Positions 11,956 to 24,558 of a DNA stretch of 64,000 bases are shown one piece after another. Source of the stretch: Carallia brachiata (lineage: Eukaryota > Streptophyta > Magnoliopsida > Malpighiales > Rhizophoraceae); assembly GCA_021464245.1 (NCBI GenBank), contig JADCRB010000068.1, forward strand, positions 8,852,134 to 8,916,133, written 5' to 3'. The stretch's first letter is position 1. The number at the start of each line of letters is the position of its first letter. A program made the translations under genes and the position numbers. Below the pieces are notes generated by a model. That model worked only from the letters and a program-made list of their open reading frames with translations, was not told the DNA's origin and did no database searches.

Positions 11956-13079
11956 ATGCAAAGGCAGTTCGCCACGGCTGTGATATTCTTCGTCATGGTC
12001 TTCCTCAACGTGTCCAAAATGAGCGTACAAGGGCAGATTGTGCCGCCGGCGAGGTACGATGGATTTGTTTACCAGAATCGGAGAGGCGAATCTGACTCCA
12101 TCCTGATCGAGGCATTCTATGACCCTCTCTGCCCCTACAGCAGGGACTCCTGGCCCCCTCTTAAACAAGCCCTTCACTACTACCACGCCTCTCGCCTTTG
12201 GGCCGTCGTTCACCTCCTCCCCTTGCCGTCAGTAACTCTCTTCTTCCCCGTTCCCAACCCTTCCAATCTACTATTAATTCACACGTAAACAACCCACTAC
12301 ACACACACACACACATACTGATGGTATCCTCTGCTTTCTGTATGAATTCGTGCCATATAGATGATTGATTGGAAAGCGTGCGCTTTTATTATGTCTTTTA
12401 TTTATTTTAAGAGAAAAAATTTGTCTCCCGACAATTTTTATACTGAGATTCGTCCAGAGTGAAATTACAACTGTTTTTTTTTTTTAAAATACAAATTTCG
12501 GGACAAAACCTCTAGCCTATGTATGTATGCTTTTACTTTAATTATGTGTTAGTTTAATTATGTGTGTGCGTGTATTTTAATTTTCTGCCGTGGATTGGTT
12601 TGATGCTCATTTTTCTTTAATGCAGCTACCACGACAATGCGTTTGTTGCTTCCCGTGCTCTGCATATTGTCAATGGGCTGAGCCCCTCTTTGACTTTCCC
12701 CTTATTGGAAAAGTTCTTTGCTGGTCAGGTAATTAATCTATTTTATACCCAATCATATGTATGTGCTTCATTCTAAAGTTGTTGATAGCTTTTTTCTTTT
12801 ATATCTCACGAATAATAAATAATTGTAAGCCATCAGACGAAAATAATATCACAGACATTGCCTCTTAGCTCGTTGTACTTGAGCCCCAAAATCAGAATTG
12901 GTTCTGGATTTTGCAATTGGTAATTGTTGGTCTTCACACAACAAATGAGGCTACGGGATTTCAATGTGGCTTTTGGTTTATGTCGATTGATTATTTATTA
13001 TTATGCCGCATATTTGAAATAAAAATTGAATTCTTTCGAGGGGCTCTTGTGTGTGATCTTCCTGGTTCTTTCTCCATTG

Positions 13080-13110
<31 letters not shown>

Positions 13111-13862
13111 TTTTTTTGCTGCTGTTTAGGTGTCCTTACAGCTATTTGAGTTTGATTAACTAACTTGTTTGATAAATTTTAAAATAGGAGAGATTTTACA
13201 CGGCCCAAACGCTCAACTTGTCCAGACATACTGTTGTGAAAGAGACTGTGAAGTTTACAACTGCAGCAATTGGAAGTACCTATTATTCAGCAATTAAAAC
13301 TGGTTTCAACGACACAAAAACTGATATCAAGACGAGGGTTTCTTTTAAGGTAAGAGTGATGGATCTCTAAATTTTTGTTGGTGAACAATTATATATTTGT
13401 GTAACTACGTTGTCAGGAACTGAAATTATCACAATCTGAATAATTTTGTGTTCTTCTATAGTACTTGACAAGATTTCTTAATTTCCTATGAAACATTGAC
13501 GCCCTTATTGTTCCGTTAGAAAAACTGCAATTTCTTAGATACTTTATTCCTCTTTTTTCTTTCGCTAGTCTGTAACTTTCTCTTCTCCATGTACACAGTC
13601 TATAACATTCTTTCAATCCGTATACCTGTCAGTCACTGGGGTAGGACATCTTGTTATATTACATCATTTTGCTGTCACTGTGCATACATTACATTCCATT
13701 CATTTTGCTTGTGCCATGCAGTATAGCACTTCAAGAGGGGTATTTGGTACGCCGAGCTTCTTTGTCAACGGATTTGTATTGTCTGATGCTGACACCCCCG
13801 TGGATTATCATGGCTGGCGAAAGATCATTGATCCATTGATTTTCGCCAAGGGTGGCAGGTGA
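11956..13862 (+). CDS. secreted thioredoxin-fold (DsbA-like) protein, four exons, 225 aa
   Basis: Exons are 11956-12227, 12626-12728, 13188-13349 and 13722-13862. All introns are GT-AG and the phases add up to 225 codons plus a TGA. The protein matches the plant thioredoxin superfamily group typified by Arabidopsis At1g20225; the molecular function of this group is not well established. Residues 1-26 form a hydrophobic signal-peptide-like start, so entry into the secretory pathway is likely. The core follows: ILIEAFYDPLCPYSRDSWPP (Cys59-Pro-Tyr-Ser62), HLLPLPYHDNAFVASRALHI, a helical insert, and near the C-terminus GVFGTPSFFVNGFVLSDA, where Pro190 in G-T-P is the expected cis-proline next to the active site. 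The active site is C-x-x-S, so a simple two-cysteine oxidoreductase cycle is not expected; a monothiol or binding role is more likely (inference). I chose 11956 rather than the in-frame ATG at 11851 because the upstream part is Lys- and Glu-rich and would bury the signal peptide. Confidence 0.88.
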
Positions 13863-14008
13863 TAGGATCCTCTGCGCACTTCATTTCTTGAACGCCTTAG
13901 CTTTCAGGATCCTAATGAGTTATGTCTAAGGATCAGAATGCATTGGGTGCTGAAGTCCTGTCCCTCTGCCAATATATGGTAATGAAGAAAAACCGTTTAG
14001 ATGTTCAG

Positions 14009-14014
14009 AATAAA
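14009..14014 (+). promoter_or_regulatory. poly-A signal of the thioredoxin-fold gene
   Basis: A canonical AATAAA about 150 bases after the stop codon. It is the best candidate; plant signals are loose, so this is only likely. Confidence 0.45.
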
Positions 14015-14408
14015 GCTGCTGCCTGACCTTACCATTATACAGGGAACAAGTTTCATCCATGGTTACGTCAAGACACATTTTCCGGCTTCTTTCTACAGGC
14101 CCTCCGATATTTATATGCTCTCCGCACATCTAAATTGTTGAATTGAACCTAGTCGTGAATGAATGGTTTAATTTGCACAACAGTAAGTACTGGGCTGGAG
14201 ATTTTTTGTGTCTATTGTGAAAAATGTGATTCATTGTCAATATCTGTCATTGGAAATTAAGGGTTTCTCAATTTCTCCTCATTTTTTAGGCGTCTGATTA
14301 GGCTTGAAACTTAATAATGGCTATTGACAAGTTTTTCTACAATACAAGGAAGCTTTACAACAAAATAGCAAAATGAAGGAAGTTATTAACTATTTAGGCG
14401 ATATATAC

Positions 14409-14449
14409 TAGTACTAGTCGATGGTTCGCATTACGTGCAGGGTGCACGT
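14409..14449 (-). mobile_element. Helitron-like 3' terminus (minus strand)
   Basis: Read on the minus strand there is a perfect 7-bp stem with a 3-base loop (ACGTGCA, CCC, TGCACGT; 14433-14449), then 15 bases, then CTAG (14414-14417) followed by T. A GC-rich hairpin shortly before CTRR, with a T after it, is the standard Helitron 3' end. The 5' TC end was not found, so the element length is unknown. Confidence 0.45.
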
Positions 14450-16013
14450 CTTGTATTAAGTTGAGATGTCTTTATTTATCGATTAAATGTTGAACTGAAA
14501 GACATAGTTGAATTATAATTTATATTATTATTTAAATTAATTTAAGAAATAATTACAGTGTTTTTTTAAAGTTCGGATTATCATTTGACACTATTTTATT
14601 TTAGTTTAAGAATTTGCTTCATGTTTGAAATTGATTCGTGACACTCTAAAGTAGATTTGAGTTTAGAGTCCTAAACAACTAGTTATTTGTTTTTACATCC
14701 ATTTGAGAAATAAAGTATTTTGCTTAGACTTGAATCAACTTTTTTTTTTTTTTTTGAGGGAGGACTTGAAGTACATAATTTGTGTTAGGTTATTTTTATT
14801 GGAAAAACCAAAAAAAAAAAAAAAAAAAGAAAGAAATTGCGTCAAATTCTTTGTCTTGTCGTTTTGTTGATTCTTTTTTTTTTTTTTAATTTTATTTTAA
14901 TCGTTTGAATGCCTTTTGTTAGGTAATCATGCAATCATCTAACTTGCTTTAATTTTGTTGGCCTACATGTGTATGACAATCTAAGTGAGAATAAGTTGCT
15001 TGTCTAAAGGATAATGACAAAATCAAAAGCTTAAACTCAATTATAAGCTCAGGAACAAGTATTCATGTAAAAGCTATAACGAGTGAGCAGTCCGCATGTG
15101 AATTACAATTACAATGTGCATATACAAGTTAAACAAGAGAATAAGAGGCAAAAAAATCAAGTACACGAGATTTATGGTGATTTGATTTCTCTGTAAGCTA
15201 GTCTACTCCCTAAACTTCTTTTGGATGTTCACAATCGGCCATGAACCATTACAACAAAGGGTCAATTAACCAAGCCATACTAGAGAAAACTTGCTCCTTT
15301 CTTTTTGATTACCTAATCAAAATCTCACACCAGATCACTCTTGCTCTTATAATCTAGGTCTCTTGACCTTAGAAAGCTTCACCAAACCTTTTACCAAAGA
15401 ACACAAGATTTTTCCCAGTTAGCACACTTTTATCTTTCTTTTCTCTCATTAGTAGATATTCAGTTTGTATTCTTGTTCAAGGCTTAAAAATCCCTTGTTT
15501 ACAAACTCACTTATACAAAAGTGGCTTCCTAGCCATTGCTGGTATGAATACTTTTCGTTTGGAGCGTTGGCTAGAATCTGGAATGAGTTTGAAAATTCCG
15601 TCTTTCAAGTTACTAACTGATTGCTAAGTTAGCTCTGTTTGATAGCGCCGATTTCGGTCTCTACGCACTATAGGCTCACTGTCACAAAATTTTGCATCAT
15701 TAAACTTTTTTCACTTTGTTGAAAAATGCGAGAGCCATAATCGGGGAGAATATTGATTAGAGACTAAATAAGTAATAGATTTGTGGACGTAATACTATCT
15801 ATCAACTCAAAACTTTAAGGCATTTATGGATTACTTGCTTCTCTATCTCTTTTATAATGTAGGCTTCTTTGATCAAATAATTCACACTTAAAATCTTAAT
15901 AATTTCTCCTTGACATGTGAGTTTCTTCTATATTGGACTTGCTTTCCTTGAACTCACCAAGAGCCCATTACACTCCACAAAGTCCGTGCGCGAGTAAGGT
16001 CATGCTCTACCTA
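14450..16013. other. repeat-rich intergenic DNA
   Basis: No gene is supported. The stretch at about 15,000-16,000 has a more even base composition and reads like non-coding LTR-type sequence. Parts of 15,790-15,990 (CTCAAAACTTTAAGG, and a segment around CACTTAAAATCTTAATAATT) resemble parts of 17,083-17,940, so it may be the other arm of the LTR-like relic to the right. Confidence 0.35.
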
Positions 16014-16021
16014 ATCTAGAG

Positions 16022-16784
16022 CAAGGTTGTCAGAACCGGACCGGTCATCGAACCGGAAACATTAGTGGGTCAAGGTTCAACCGGTTCAACCGGTCGAACC
16101 GGTATTTGAACCGGTATTTATTAATATATATATTTATAAAAATAATTTAATAAAATAATACTTATATATAATTATTAAATAAAAAAATCGGTTCAACCGG
16201 TCGAACTGGTATTAAAATCGGTATTTAATATTAAATATAAAAAAATATTTATATATATTATACATATACTCAAAATCTATATGTAAAATGTAATATTATA
16301 ATACATATGTATGTATTAGAATACTTACATTTATAAATTTAAAATATATGATTGATTTAGAATTATTATAGGATAGAATTAATAATTTAAAAAAATTAAT
16401 AATTATTTTAACAAAAAAAAGAAAATAGTAAGTATTAATTTATAAGAAATATAAAATAGTATGTGTATTATATGAAACATTTGAGAAAATAATAAGTAAA
16501 AAAAAAAAAAGATAACAACAAGTTATAAGTTGGTTTAGTGGTATGAGACTTATCTTTCATGTTGGAGGTCAAGGGTTCGAAAACTAAATTATACAAAGTT
16601 GTGTGAAATTTTTTCTTAATTATTAAAATAACCAACCCGGTCAACCCGGGACCGGTTCACCGGTCCGACCGGTTGAACCGGTCCGGTCTGCAGAGAATTT
16701 GAGTTATAATCCGGACCGGACTTCTGACCGGTCACCGGTCCGACCGGTTGAACAGGCCGGTCCGGTCCGGGTTTGATAACAATG
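16022..16784. mobile_element. hAT-like MITE, copy 3 (763 bp, 8-bp TSD)
   Basis: The left end is CAAGGTTGTCAGAACCGGAC. The right end, read in reverse complement, is CATTGTTATCAAACCCGGAC. An exact 8-bp duplication ATCTAGAG lies at 16014-16021 and 16785-16792. Both arms are rich in ACCGGT and GGTCCGACCGG blocks. A tRNA-like segment lies inside at about 16,530-16,585. Confidence 0.87.
16530..16585 (+). other. tRNA-like (A-box/B-box) segment inside the MITE
   Basis: TTGGTTTAGTGGTATGAGAC resembles a pol III A box, and GGGTTCGAAAAC about 40 bases later resembles a B box. The spacing is right for a tRNA-derived promoter, but no acceptor stem or CCA-end pairing was found, so it is not a tRNA gene. 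Confidence 0.4.
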
Positions 16785-17147
16785 ATCTAGAGTTTGCATT
16801 TGCCAGTGCTCTAAAAGCCGCTCTGAAGCCACACTTGTCACCACTCTTCTTTTAGAGCTATGTCTTACCACTCTAATCAGGTCTTTTTGGGGCGAGTATA
16901 ATCAGTCTCTTCCTTCTTTGTGAGGCAAGCAACCAAAAGAAACATTCGTTGTTCATACTCGTCCTTTGTCGCACCTTCGACTTTGATACTACTTGTAGAG
17001 GGAAACGTGCAAGCCCATAACCATGAAGAATGTCTTGCAGGGACTATGTAAGCAAAAGACTTATAGACTTGACAACACATATCAATTCAAAACTTTAAGG
17101 TATTGAATGTTTGGGTTTGATGGTTTTGAAAGCTTGTAATAGAGATA

Positions 17148-17444
17148 GCAGCAAGGAGAATGATATCAAATGACTTATTATTCTAACTTTTAATGATAAA
17201 CTAGTTTTTTTATACAAGAAGCTTACAAGATAAATTAATTACAAATTTAAATGCTACTAACAAATTTTTAAATTTAAAATTTTAGATAAATCTACTAGAT
17301 AATCAAACTACATAAATTCAAATTAAGTTAATTAGACTTATTCAAATGTCAACAACTTAAACTGAAATTTGATATTTGAAATTTAAACCTGATCTTAACT
17401 GCAAGATGACAACACCATTAAAATCTGCCAACACTCCTTCTTGG
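17148..17444. repeat. direct repeat, unit 1
   Basis: Begins GCAGCAAGGAGAATGATATC. It contains TCTAACTTTTAATGATAAAC and ends near AAATCTGCCAACACTCCTTC. It pairs with 17528-17817. Confidence 0.75.
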
Positions 17445-17527
17445 GGTGGACTTTTTGTATACTGGAAATTGCCCTTAATTCTTTAAATATGATTCTCATA
17501 CTCTCCAAAAAGGATTCTAATTTTTGC

Positions 17528-17817
17528 AGCAAGAAGAAGGAGATCAAATGATTTTTTCTTCTAACTTTTAATGATAAACTGGCTTTTTTATATAAGAAAC
17601 TTGCAAGATAAACTAATTACAAATTCAAATACTATTAACAAACTTTCAAATTTAAAATTGCAAATAAACTTTCCATATAATGAAACTAGATAAATCTGGT
17701 ATAAACTTGTTAGCCTTTATTCAAACTTCAATAACTCAAACTAAAACTTGAAACTTGAATTCTAAACCCTGCAAAGTAATCAGCACTATTAAAATATGCC
17801 AACAGCATCCTTCTTAT
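17528..17817. repeat. direct repeat, unit 2
   Basis: Begins GCAGCAAGAAGAAGGAGATC, contains the same TCTAACTTTTAATGATAAAC core, and ends near AAATATGCCAACAGCATCC. It is the second unit of the pair that starts at 17148, with an 83-bp gap between them. Confidence 0.75.
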
Positions 17818-18447
17818 GTATATGTTATTTATTATGTCCTATCTTTTTCAATGTGAGATTCTTTGAGTATACAACTTACGCTTAAAATCTCACCACATAT
17901 GGCCAATCTTCATATGTAGACAATACCTCCTTTTCATGATCAACGATCTATTCTCTTTCAAAACCTTGAATTCTTGCCATTCATTGCATAATGCTTCTCA
18001 AAAGTATTTCATCTACGGAAATATTTGAAATGCTACAATAGCTCAGTTTAAATATGTGTCCTACTATATAAATATAAAAATTAGACACAAAAAAATAAAA
18101 CGAGCTTATTATTTAAATCTGAACTGTTAATTATACTTGACACATTATATAATCAATAATTAGGATTCAAAAATAGGTATTGTATCATCATTTTGTATCT
18201 ATATATCAATTTTCCTTTAAATGTTTGCGAAGTTCAAATTCAACGTGTTAGGACCTTGTAATTATAATTGCATAAATTAGAATAATATAATTCACATTTA
18301 AGGAGTAAATTTTGTAATTGCCAGAAGAATGATCAAATCTAAAATTCTTTCCTATAATACAAATCTAAAAGTCTTTCCTTAAATACCTGAAAGACGTAAA
18401 TATTTCATTTACGGAAAAGAAGATTAGTGTGCAAAATAATCTTTCAA

Positions 18448-19262
18448 GTTGCAATAGATTTGAACAAAGTAAGTTAAGAGTAACAAAAAGAAAATCTTTA
18501 AGGGGTGTTTGGTTTTGCAGTTCAAGGCTGTTGTAGCTGTTGCTGCTGAACCTCGCATGCATATGTGATGTATCAGCGGGGTAACGCGACCTCCAATTTT
18601 GATAAGCAAATGCGCATGAAAATCAAAATTTCTGCCGATATCATTCATAAATCACTATGCAAATGGTCTTAGGACAGGTTTGAAAGGGAAGGGATCTATG
18701 GTATGAACTATGAAGAGTACTTTTATTACATAATTCACTTTCTAACATCATCATCCTTAATATTACAAGAAAAGATCATTGTTAAAACGCTGGCTTGATC
18801 AATCAATTTAATTCTTGCACTAACGATGTGATTAGAAAACTATGGACGTGGACACTGTTTTTTAATTTTTCTTTTCTTCTTCGTCTACAACTATACACCA
18901 AATGAGCGTCGTGGAGTTAGTAGCATATATGCTCGAATATATGCTCGCAAATTTTTTAGTGTAATTGCATCCAGAGACATAAATCAGTCAACATGGCACT
19001 TTTCAATGACGCATCACTACGCTTATATGAGAGGTGGGTACAGCATTTCATATTTCTGTACAGAAGCCAAAACTGTGGGCCACCCCCACCGACGACTTCT
19101 CGGCGGTGTTATCTGGTTTAGAATTTTTTTTAGGAGTGTTTCTTAAATAACAAAGCTCCAAAACTGTCTTTTTAATCACTTTGAAAAAATTAACACATCA
19201 ATAATTGGATTCCAACATTCTGTCTGAACCAAGTGGTGAATTCTTTAGTGCGGCCGTTTCTT
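18448..19262. repeat. segmental direct duplication, copy 1
   Basis: Shares long stretches with 21,589-22,387, for example CAAATGCGCATGAAAATCAA, ATATCATTCATAAATCACTA, GAGCGTCGTGGAGTTAG and GCCAAAACTGTGGG. No coding content is seen. It has a short private insertion at about 18,500-18,560 that begins GGGGTGTTTGGTTTTGCAG and is absent from copy 2. Confidence 0.85.
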
Positions 19263-20744
19263 TTGGAACATGAGGTGTTAAATTTTGACTTAATTGAATA
19301 GATTGATTTGAATCTCTTTGATAAATTTGAATTGAATTTAAATTAAATATGTTAAAATTTAAAAGCAATTCAATTCGAAATCGAGTCGAAAAATATGACT
19401 TTTACTTTTGAAATAGTTTTTAGTTATTATTTAATATTTTTCTTATATTTTTACATATTACTTTATTAATATATAACAACTATATGCATGTTACATTTTT
19501 TTATACTAGAAGAAAAAAGATCTATTGCGACTAAGTCAATCATCTGATTTATGAGCTGAAATCAGAGTGACCTCCGTTTGGGTTCGAGCGGGTCTCTTTA
19601 AGTTTACCACAGCGATTGTCGAATCTGAAACCAACAAAATACAATCCATGGTTAAACTGAACAAATTCGGAAGTCAAAACTTCTATACACTGTCACTAGG
19701 ATTCCAAAGATTACCATCAAAATACTACCTCAAGTGGTTTTATATATACATTACATAAATACACTATTTTAATTTTATATATTATAGAAACATTTATATT
19801 TAATTTATATAATTTTCATTTATTATACATATATAGTCATTTTAAAGGACAAGTTTTGATATAACAAAAATATTACTCTATTATAACTTCTGAGTTATAG
19901 AATTGAATCACAAAAAACAGTCTCTTTGTAAAAATAAGAGCAACGCTACCTAAATTAAGCATATATATAAATTTTAAAAAGATAAAAATATATATAAGTA
20001 TAATAATTATGCATATATATAAAATCATATATGTATATAAATGTTATAAATAATATATGTATACGTAGTAATACTTAAATATACATTATGATTTTACTTC
20101 AAATTGATATACACAAAAATTAAAAATAAACAATTTCACCTATAATAATATAATGACAATATAAATAATATATAATTTGTATCTATAAATAATAACTATA
20201 ATAAATAATTTTATCTAATAATATATCATGTATGTAAATAATAACATAATTTACACATTTGAATGTATGATAAAATAAAAGATTAGTCAACAGAGAAAAT
20301 AATTTATTTTTTAAAAATGAATATAATAGTATATAAACGTGTGAGTTGATCCAAACACGTGTGACTTGAGTGCAAGCCCAACTCAAACTCATGACCTACA
20401 GGTAACCCAATTTGAAATGATCTAAACTTGAAGTGGTCCACTTTGAACTCAAATACGATAATGTTCCTGGAACAATTATTAGAAAAAAAAAAAAAAAACA
20501 ATCGGAGTAGCACGTTATAGTCCGTTAGTAAGGATTGTGACCACATGTAAAAGATGTACTAAGTGATGAGAACTAATCTACCCCAAATTTTCATGTTAGT
20601 TGTACATTTACTCCTACTAATTAACTTTCTAGGACCCAGAGCCTCTGCACAAACACAAGAATTGATGACTTCTAGATGAACCATAAGGAGACTTTTCGGC
20701 ACAAACTAATTAAACAAAGAAAGAGAAAGAAAAAGGCAATATGA
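19263..20744. other. AT-rich spacer between the two duplicated copies
   Basis: Very AT-rich, with many ATATA runs around 19,960-20,240. No gene is supported. Confidence 0.5.
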
Positions 20745-21170
20745 TGTCTAACTTTTGAGTTACTGTTTAATTACACAAATAAATTTTTGATTTTTTTAAT
20801 CTCTTATGTTTTTGCTATAGAATAATTAGACATTTTTTATTATTTAACTATTAAATTTATGAAGACACTATTTACCTATCACCTCTTAATAGGATATTAT
20901 GTCATTAAAAATGTAATGAACTTAACCTTTTTTATTGATTTTTTTCATTAGCTTTTCCTTAAATTTTAAAAATCAGGGAAATTGAATAAAAATTAAAAAA
21001 ATTGGCATATCATCATATTTTTAACGACATGACATCCTACTAAAAAGTTGTCTAATGACATTATGAGTAGATAATAGTATTCTATAATAAAAATGTGAAA
21101 AATCAAATTTACAAAATGAAACTTTGTGTTTATAATTAAACAATAATTTAAACGTTGGGCACCAAATTAA
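20745..21170. mobile_element. foldback (long-arm inverted repeat) element
   Basis: The left arm (about 20,745-20,925) and right arm (about 20,998-21,165) are inverted copies. Examples are TACTGTTTAATTACACAAA against the complement of TTTGTGTTTATAATTAAACA, and TAGGATATTATGTCATTAAA against the complement of TTTTAACGACATGACATCCT. The transcript would fold into a long imperfect hairpin. No coding content is seen. Confidence 0.65.
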
Positions 21171-21588
21171 TATTTTAGCCCAAGAAAAACCTCCTTCACG
21201 TTAGCAAGTCCGAATATCGGGTTTTTTTTTTCATATTTGACATCCCAGTTTATTCTCGGAGGAAATTCTTGTGTGAATAGCTTATGGCCGGCCTCAGGAG
21301 CTACTTTCATTAGCTCAAAGTTCAAACCTAGGAAAATTCAAATATAATGCCTTGCCTTGTCTAGAATCCATGACTTTTATGGATGAAACTAAATAAGTAA
21401 TACTCCAAAAAAAAAAAAAAACAGTCAAAATAGAAATTCTCCTAAAAAAGACGATGTAAAATTCGAGTTGCATTCAATGATCGCAAAGTGCTCTCGTGCG
21501 CGGTTGGACACTGTAGAAATAGAATTATTTTTCTATGTAATTTCACATAATTGTCGCAAGCAGTCAATGTCTTCTATAATTAAGCAAA

Positions 21589-22387
21589 GGTGCAATAGAT
21601 TTGACCACATGAAGTTCAGAGTAACAACAAGAAAAACTTAGTTGAACCTGGCATGCATTTGGGTTGTAACGGTGGAGTGACGTGACCTCCAGTTTTGATT
21701 AGCAAATGCGCATGAAAATCAAAATGTCTAACGATATCATTCATAAATCACTATGCAAACGGTCCTAGCATAGGTTTGAAAGGTAAGGGATTTATGGCAT
21801 GAAATATGAAGAGTAATTTTTTTACGTAATTTGCTGTCTAACATTATCATCCTAATTCACTGTCTAACGGTGTCATTTTTATTATTATAAGAAATTATTA
21901 TTGTTAAATAGTGGCATTGGCTTGATCGATTAATTTAATTATTGCACTAATGATTTGATTAGGAAAATATCGACATCGACGTATTTTTTTGTTTTTTCTT
22001 TTCTCCTTCATCTACAACTACAACAAATGAGTGTCGTGGAGTTAGGAGCATATATGCTCGAAATTTTTTAGTGTAATTGCATCGAGAGGTATAAATCAGT
22101 TAACCTGGCCCTTTTCAATGACGCATCAGTATGTCTATATGGCAGGTGGATAGAAATATTCTAATACAGCATTTCATATTTCTGTATTGAAGCCAAAACT
22201 GTGGGGCACCAACCACTGATGACTTCACGGTGTTTTTATTTGGTTTAGAATTTTTTTTAAGAGTATATTTCTTAAATAGCAAAGCTCCAAAATTGTTTTT
22301 TAATCACTTTGAAAAAAATTAATACATCAATAATTGGAACCCAACGACTGTCTTAACTTATTTGTGATTCCTTTATAGTGAGGCCGA
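21589..22387. repeat. segmental direct duplication, copy 2
   Basis: Second copy of the block at 18,448-19,262, same orientation. Homology runs on past the apparent ends through AGTGAGGCCG (22,376 on), which argues against the two copies being LTRs. Confidence 0.85.
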
Positions 22388-24507
22388 AAAGAATTCTAAT
22401 TAATTCCCTATGATTGTTGAGAAGTATGTTTTGTTGATTAGAACATAATTTCTTATTTATGATTAATTCCAGGTTAGTAACTTATTGATAAATTTTTTTC
22501 TTTCTAGCAGGTGTCAATTTTCTGAAAGAACCGAAATAAAAGAAAAAAGAAAAAAAAAACTTCTCTTAAGTTTTCTTTTCTGTTTTCTTTGAAAGGCAAA
22601 AAAAAAATTTTAAATTTAATTTTTTTTATATTTTCCCCTTTTTGAAAAGGAAAATATAATAATTGAATTCTCTTTTTATATTTTTCTTATAAAAGGAAAA
22701 ATTATACTATTTAAATTTTTTAGAAAAGAAAAAACTATTACAATTTAAGTGCTTATTAGGTTTTTTAAATTCCCTAATAAAAGAGTAACTCATAAATTTT
22801 ATTTTTTAGAAAATTAAATAGAAGCCTATTTAAGGTTGCTAATAATAAAATTTTTATGTGTTTAATAATCTTTTTTCAATTAAGGTTGCTGATATTAATT
22901 GTTGTGATTATCCATAAGCTAACCATTAGTCTTAATTTTTAAACAAAGCGATGATTAAAAAAAAACTATAATATGAGACATGATTACTTACAATATGAAA
23001 TATATTTAATGTTTCATATATAGTACAATAACAATTATATAAATAATAAAATTAACATTAAATTATAAAAAATGTGCGTAGCACGAGTCTATTATATATA
23101 TATATATATGTGAGATATATATATACATTAAATTCTCATTATTATATTTATAAAATGAGAATTGTTATATATATTGAGAAATATGAATCCACATACAATT
23201 AACACACAATGTTACAGTCTAAACCACTTTTGCATTTGGGCTACTCTGACTGTGGGATTTACTAATTAAATCTGGTCTACCGATTTCAAAATAGTAACCT
23301 GAAATTAATATCTCCTAATATGTGAAAATCATATTAAACCGACATGAGCAGAGCTTAATCCAGCCGTTGATGATAACACAAAAATAAATTAAGGTGCACA
23401 GTTTACGGGGTAGTTTAACCATTCAGCAAACAGTTCTTCATTAGAATCTTTGGCAGCCTGGATCATTGTACTTTTCTAATGCCACAAGTCATTGCTTAAT
23501 TTGTAATCAGGTTAGGTTGGTTCAAAGAAAGTATTTCCCCCCACCCCAAAAAAAAACACTAAAGGAGGTTCAAAGGAAGCAGCTGTACATTCTGTACCCC
23601 CTCCCCCTCCCAAAACAAAAAAAAAAACTAATATGTTTCTGCCAGAAATGGGTCTTCCGTTAGACAAGTCACCGAAAATAATTGATAAAAAGTTAGTTAT
23701 TAAAAGAAGCTTATCAAACTGAGTTTCAAGTTAACCATATAAATTGTATCTCACTTATTAGTTGAGTTCACCGTCATCTCTTACACCCAAGTCAAGTCCT
23801 ATTAGTTTGTCCGTAACCAAAAATACAAACTCTAATGTCATAAGCTCAAAACGTAAAGAACAGCCAACGTGGTGGCACATTATCTACCTAAGTATGCTGC
23901 CAATCTTGCGGACGAAGCCATCTAGGCATAAGACATCCCTCTACCATTCGCCTTGCGGCAAACTAAGCTGTAGGCATTTAAAAGTTAGTAAATGAACAGT
24001 TGATGACTCACTATGAAAAAAGGAAAAAAAAAAACTAGGTTAAAAAGAAACACGCATTTCCTTGTTCCAATATATATTACAATGTCTAATTCATTAACTT
24101 CAACACGAATATCGCCAACTCTCCACAAGACATTCATATGTCTTAGGTTATTTAAAAGAAAAAAAAAGAAATTTAGTAAAGATATAACAAGACTCATATT
24201 TAAAATTTTATTAAATGGATGCAGCTTTCTCTGGATATTGACTATATGTGTTATTAATATACTAATATCATGGTCGTAGATAATATATTTGTACTCTCTA
24301 TTGTTGATTGTGATAATACATTAAACAAATATAAATTTGCAATCAATAAATTATCGTATTGTCTCATAACACTTTTAGTAAGTCTACGATGCTTCTTACA
24401 AAGGGAATAATTTGATGGACATATGTTTTGGTAGATTCATTACAAAGATATAATTAGAAAAAAAAACATTAGCCATTAAAGAATGGTAATTTATATTTTA
24501 AATTTTA

Positions 24508-24558
<51 letters not shown>

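Larger units (their letters stand above)
16793..18050 (-). mobile_element. LTR-like retroelement relic with internal direct repeats
   Basis: On the minus strand TAGTATCAAAG (16981-16991) resembles a diverged initiator-Met primer-binding site. Just beyond it a possible LTR edge (TGTAGAGGG on the plus strand) starts at 16994. To the right lie two direct repeats (17148-17444 and 17528-17817). No protein domain is readable, so class and borders are uncertain. Confidence 0.35.

Noticed and set aside
18448..22387. The two duplicated blocks as LTRs of one element
   Set aside because: Homology continues beyond the TG/CA-like edges, no PBS or domain lies between them, and no target duplication was found.
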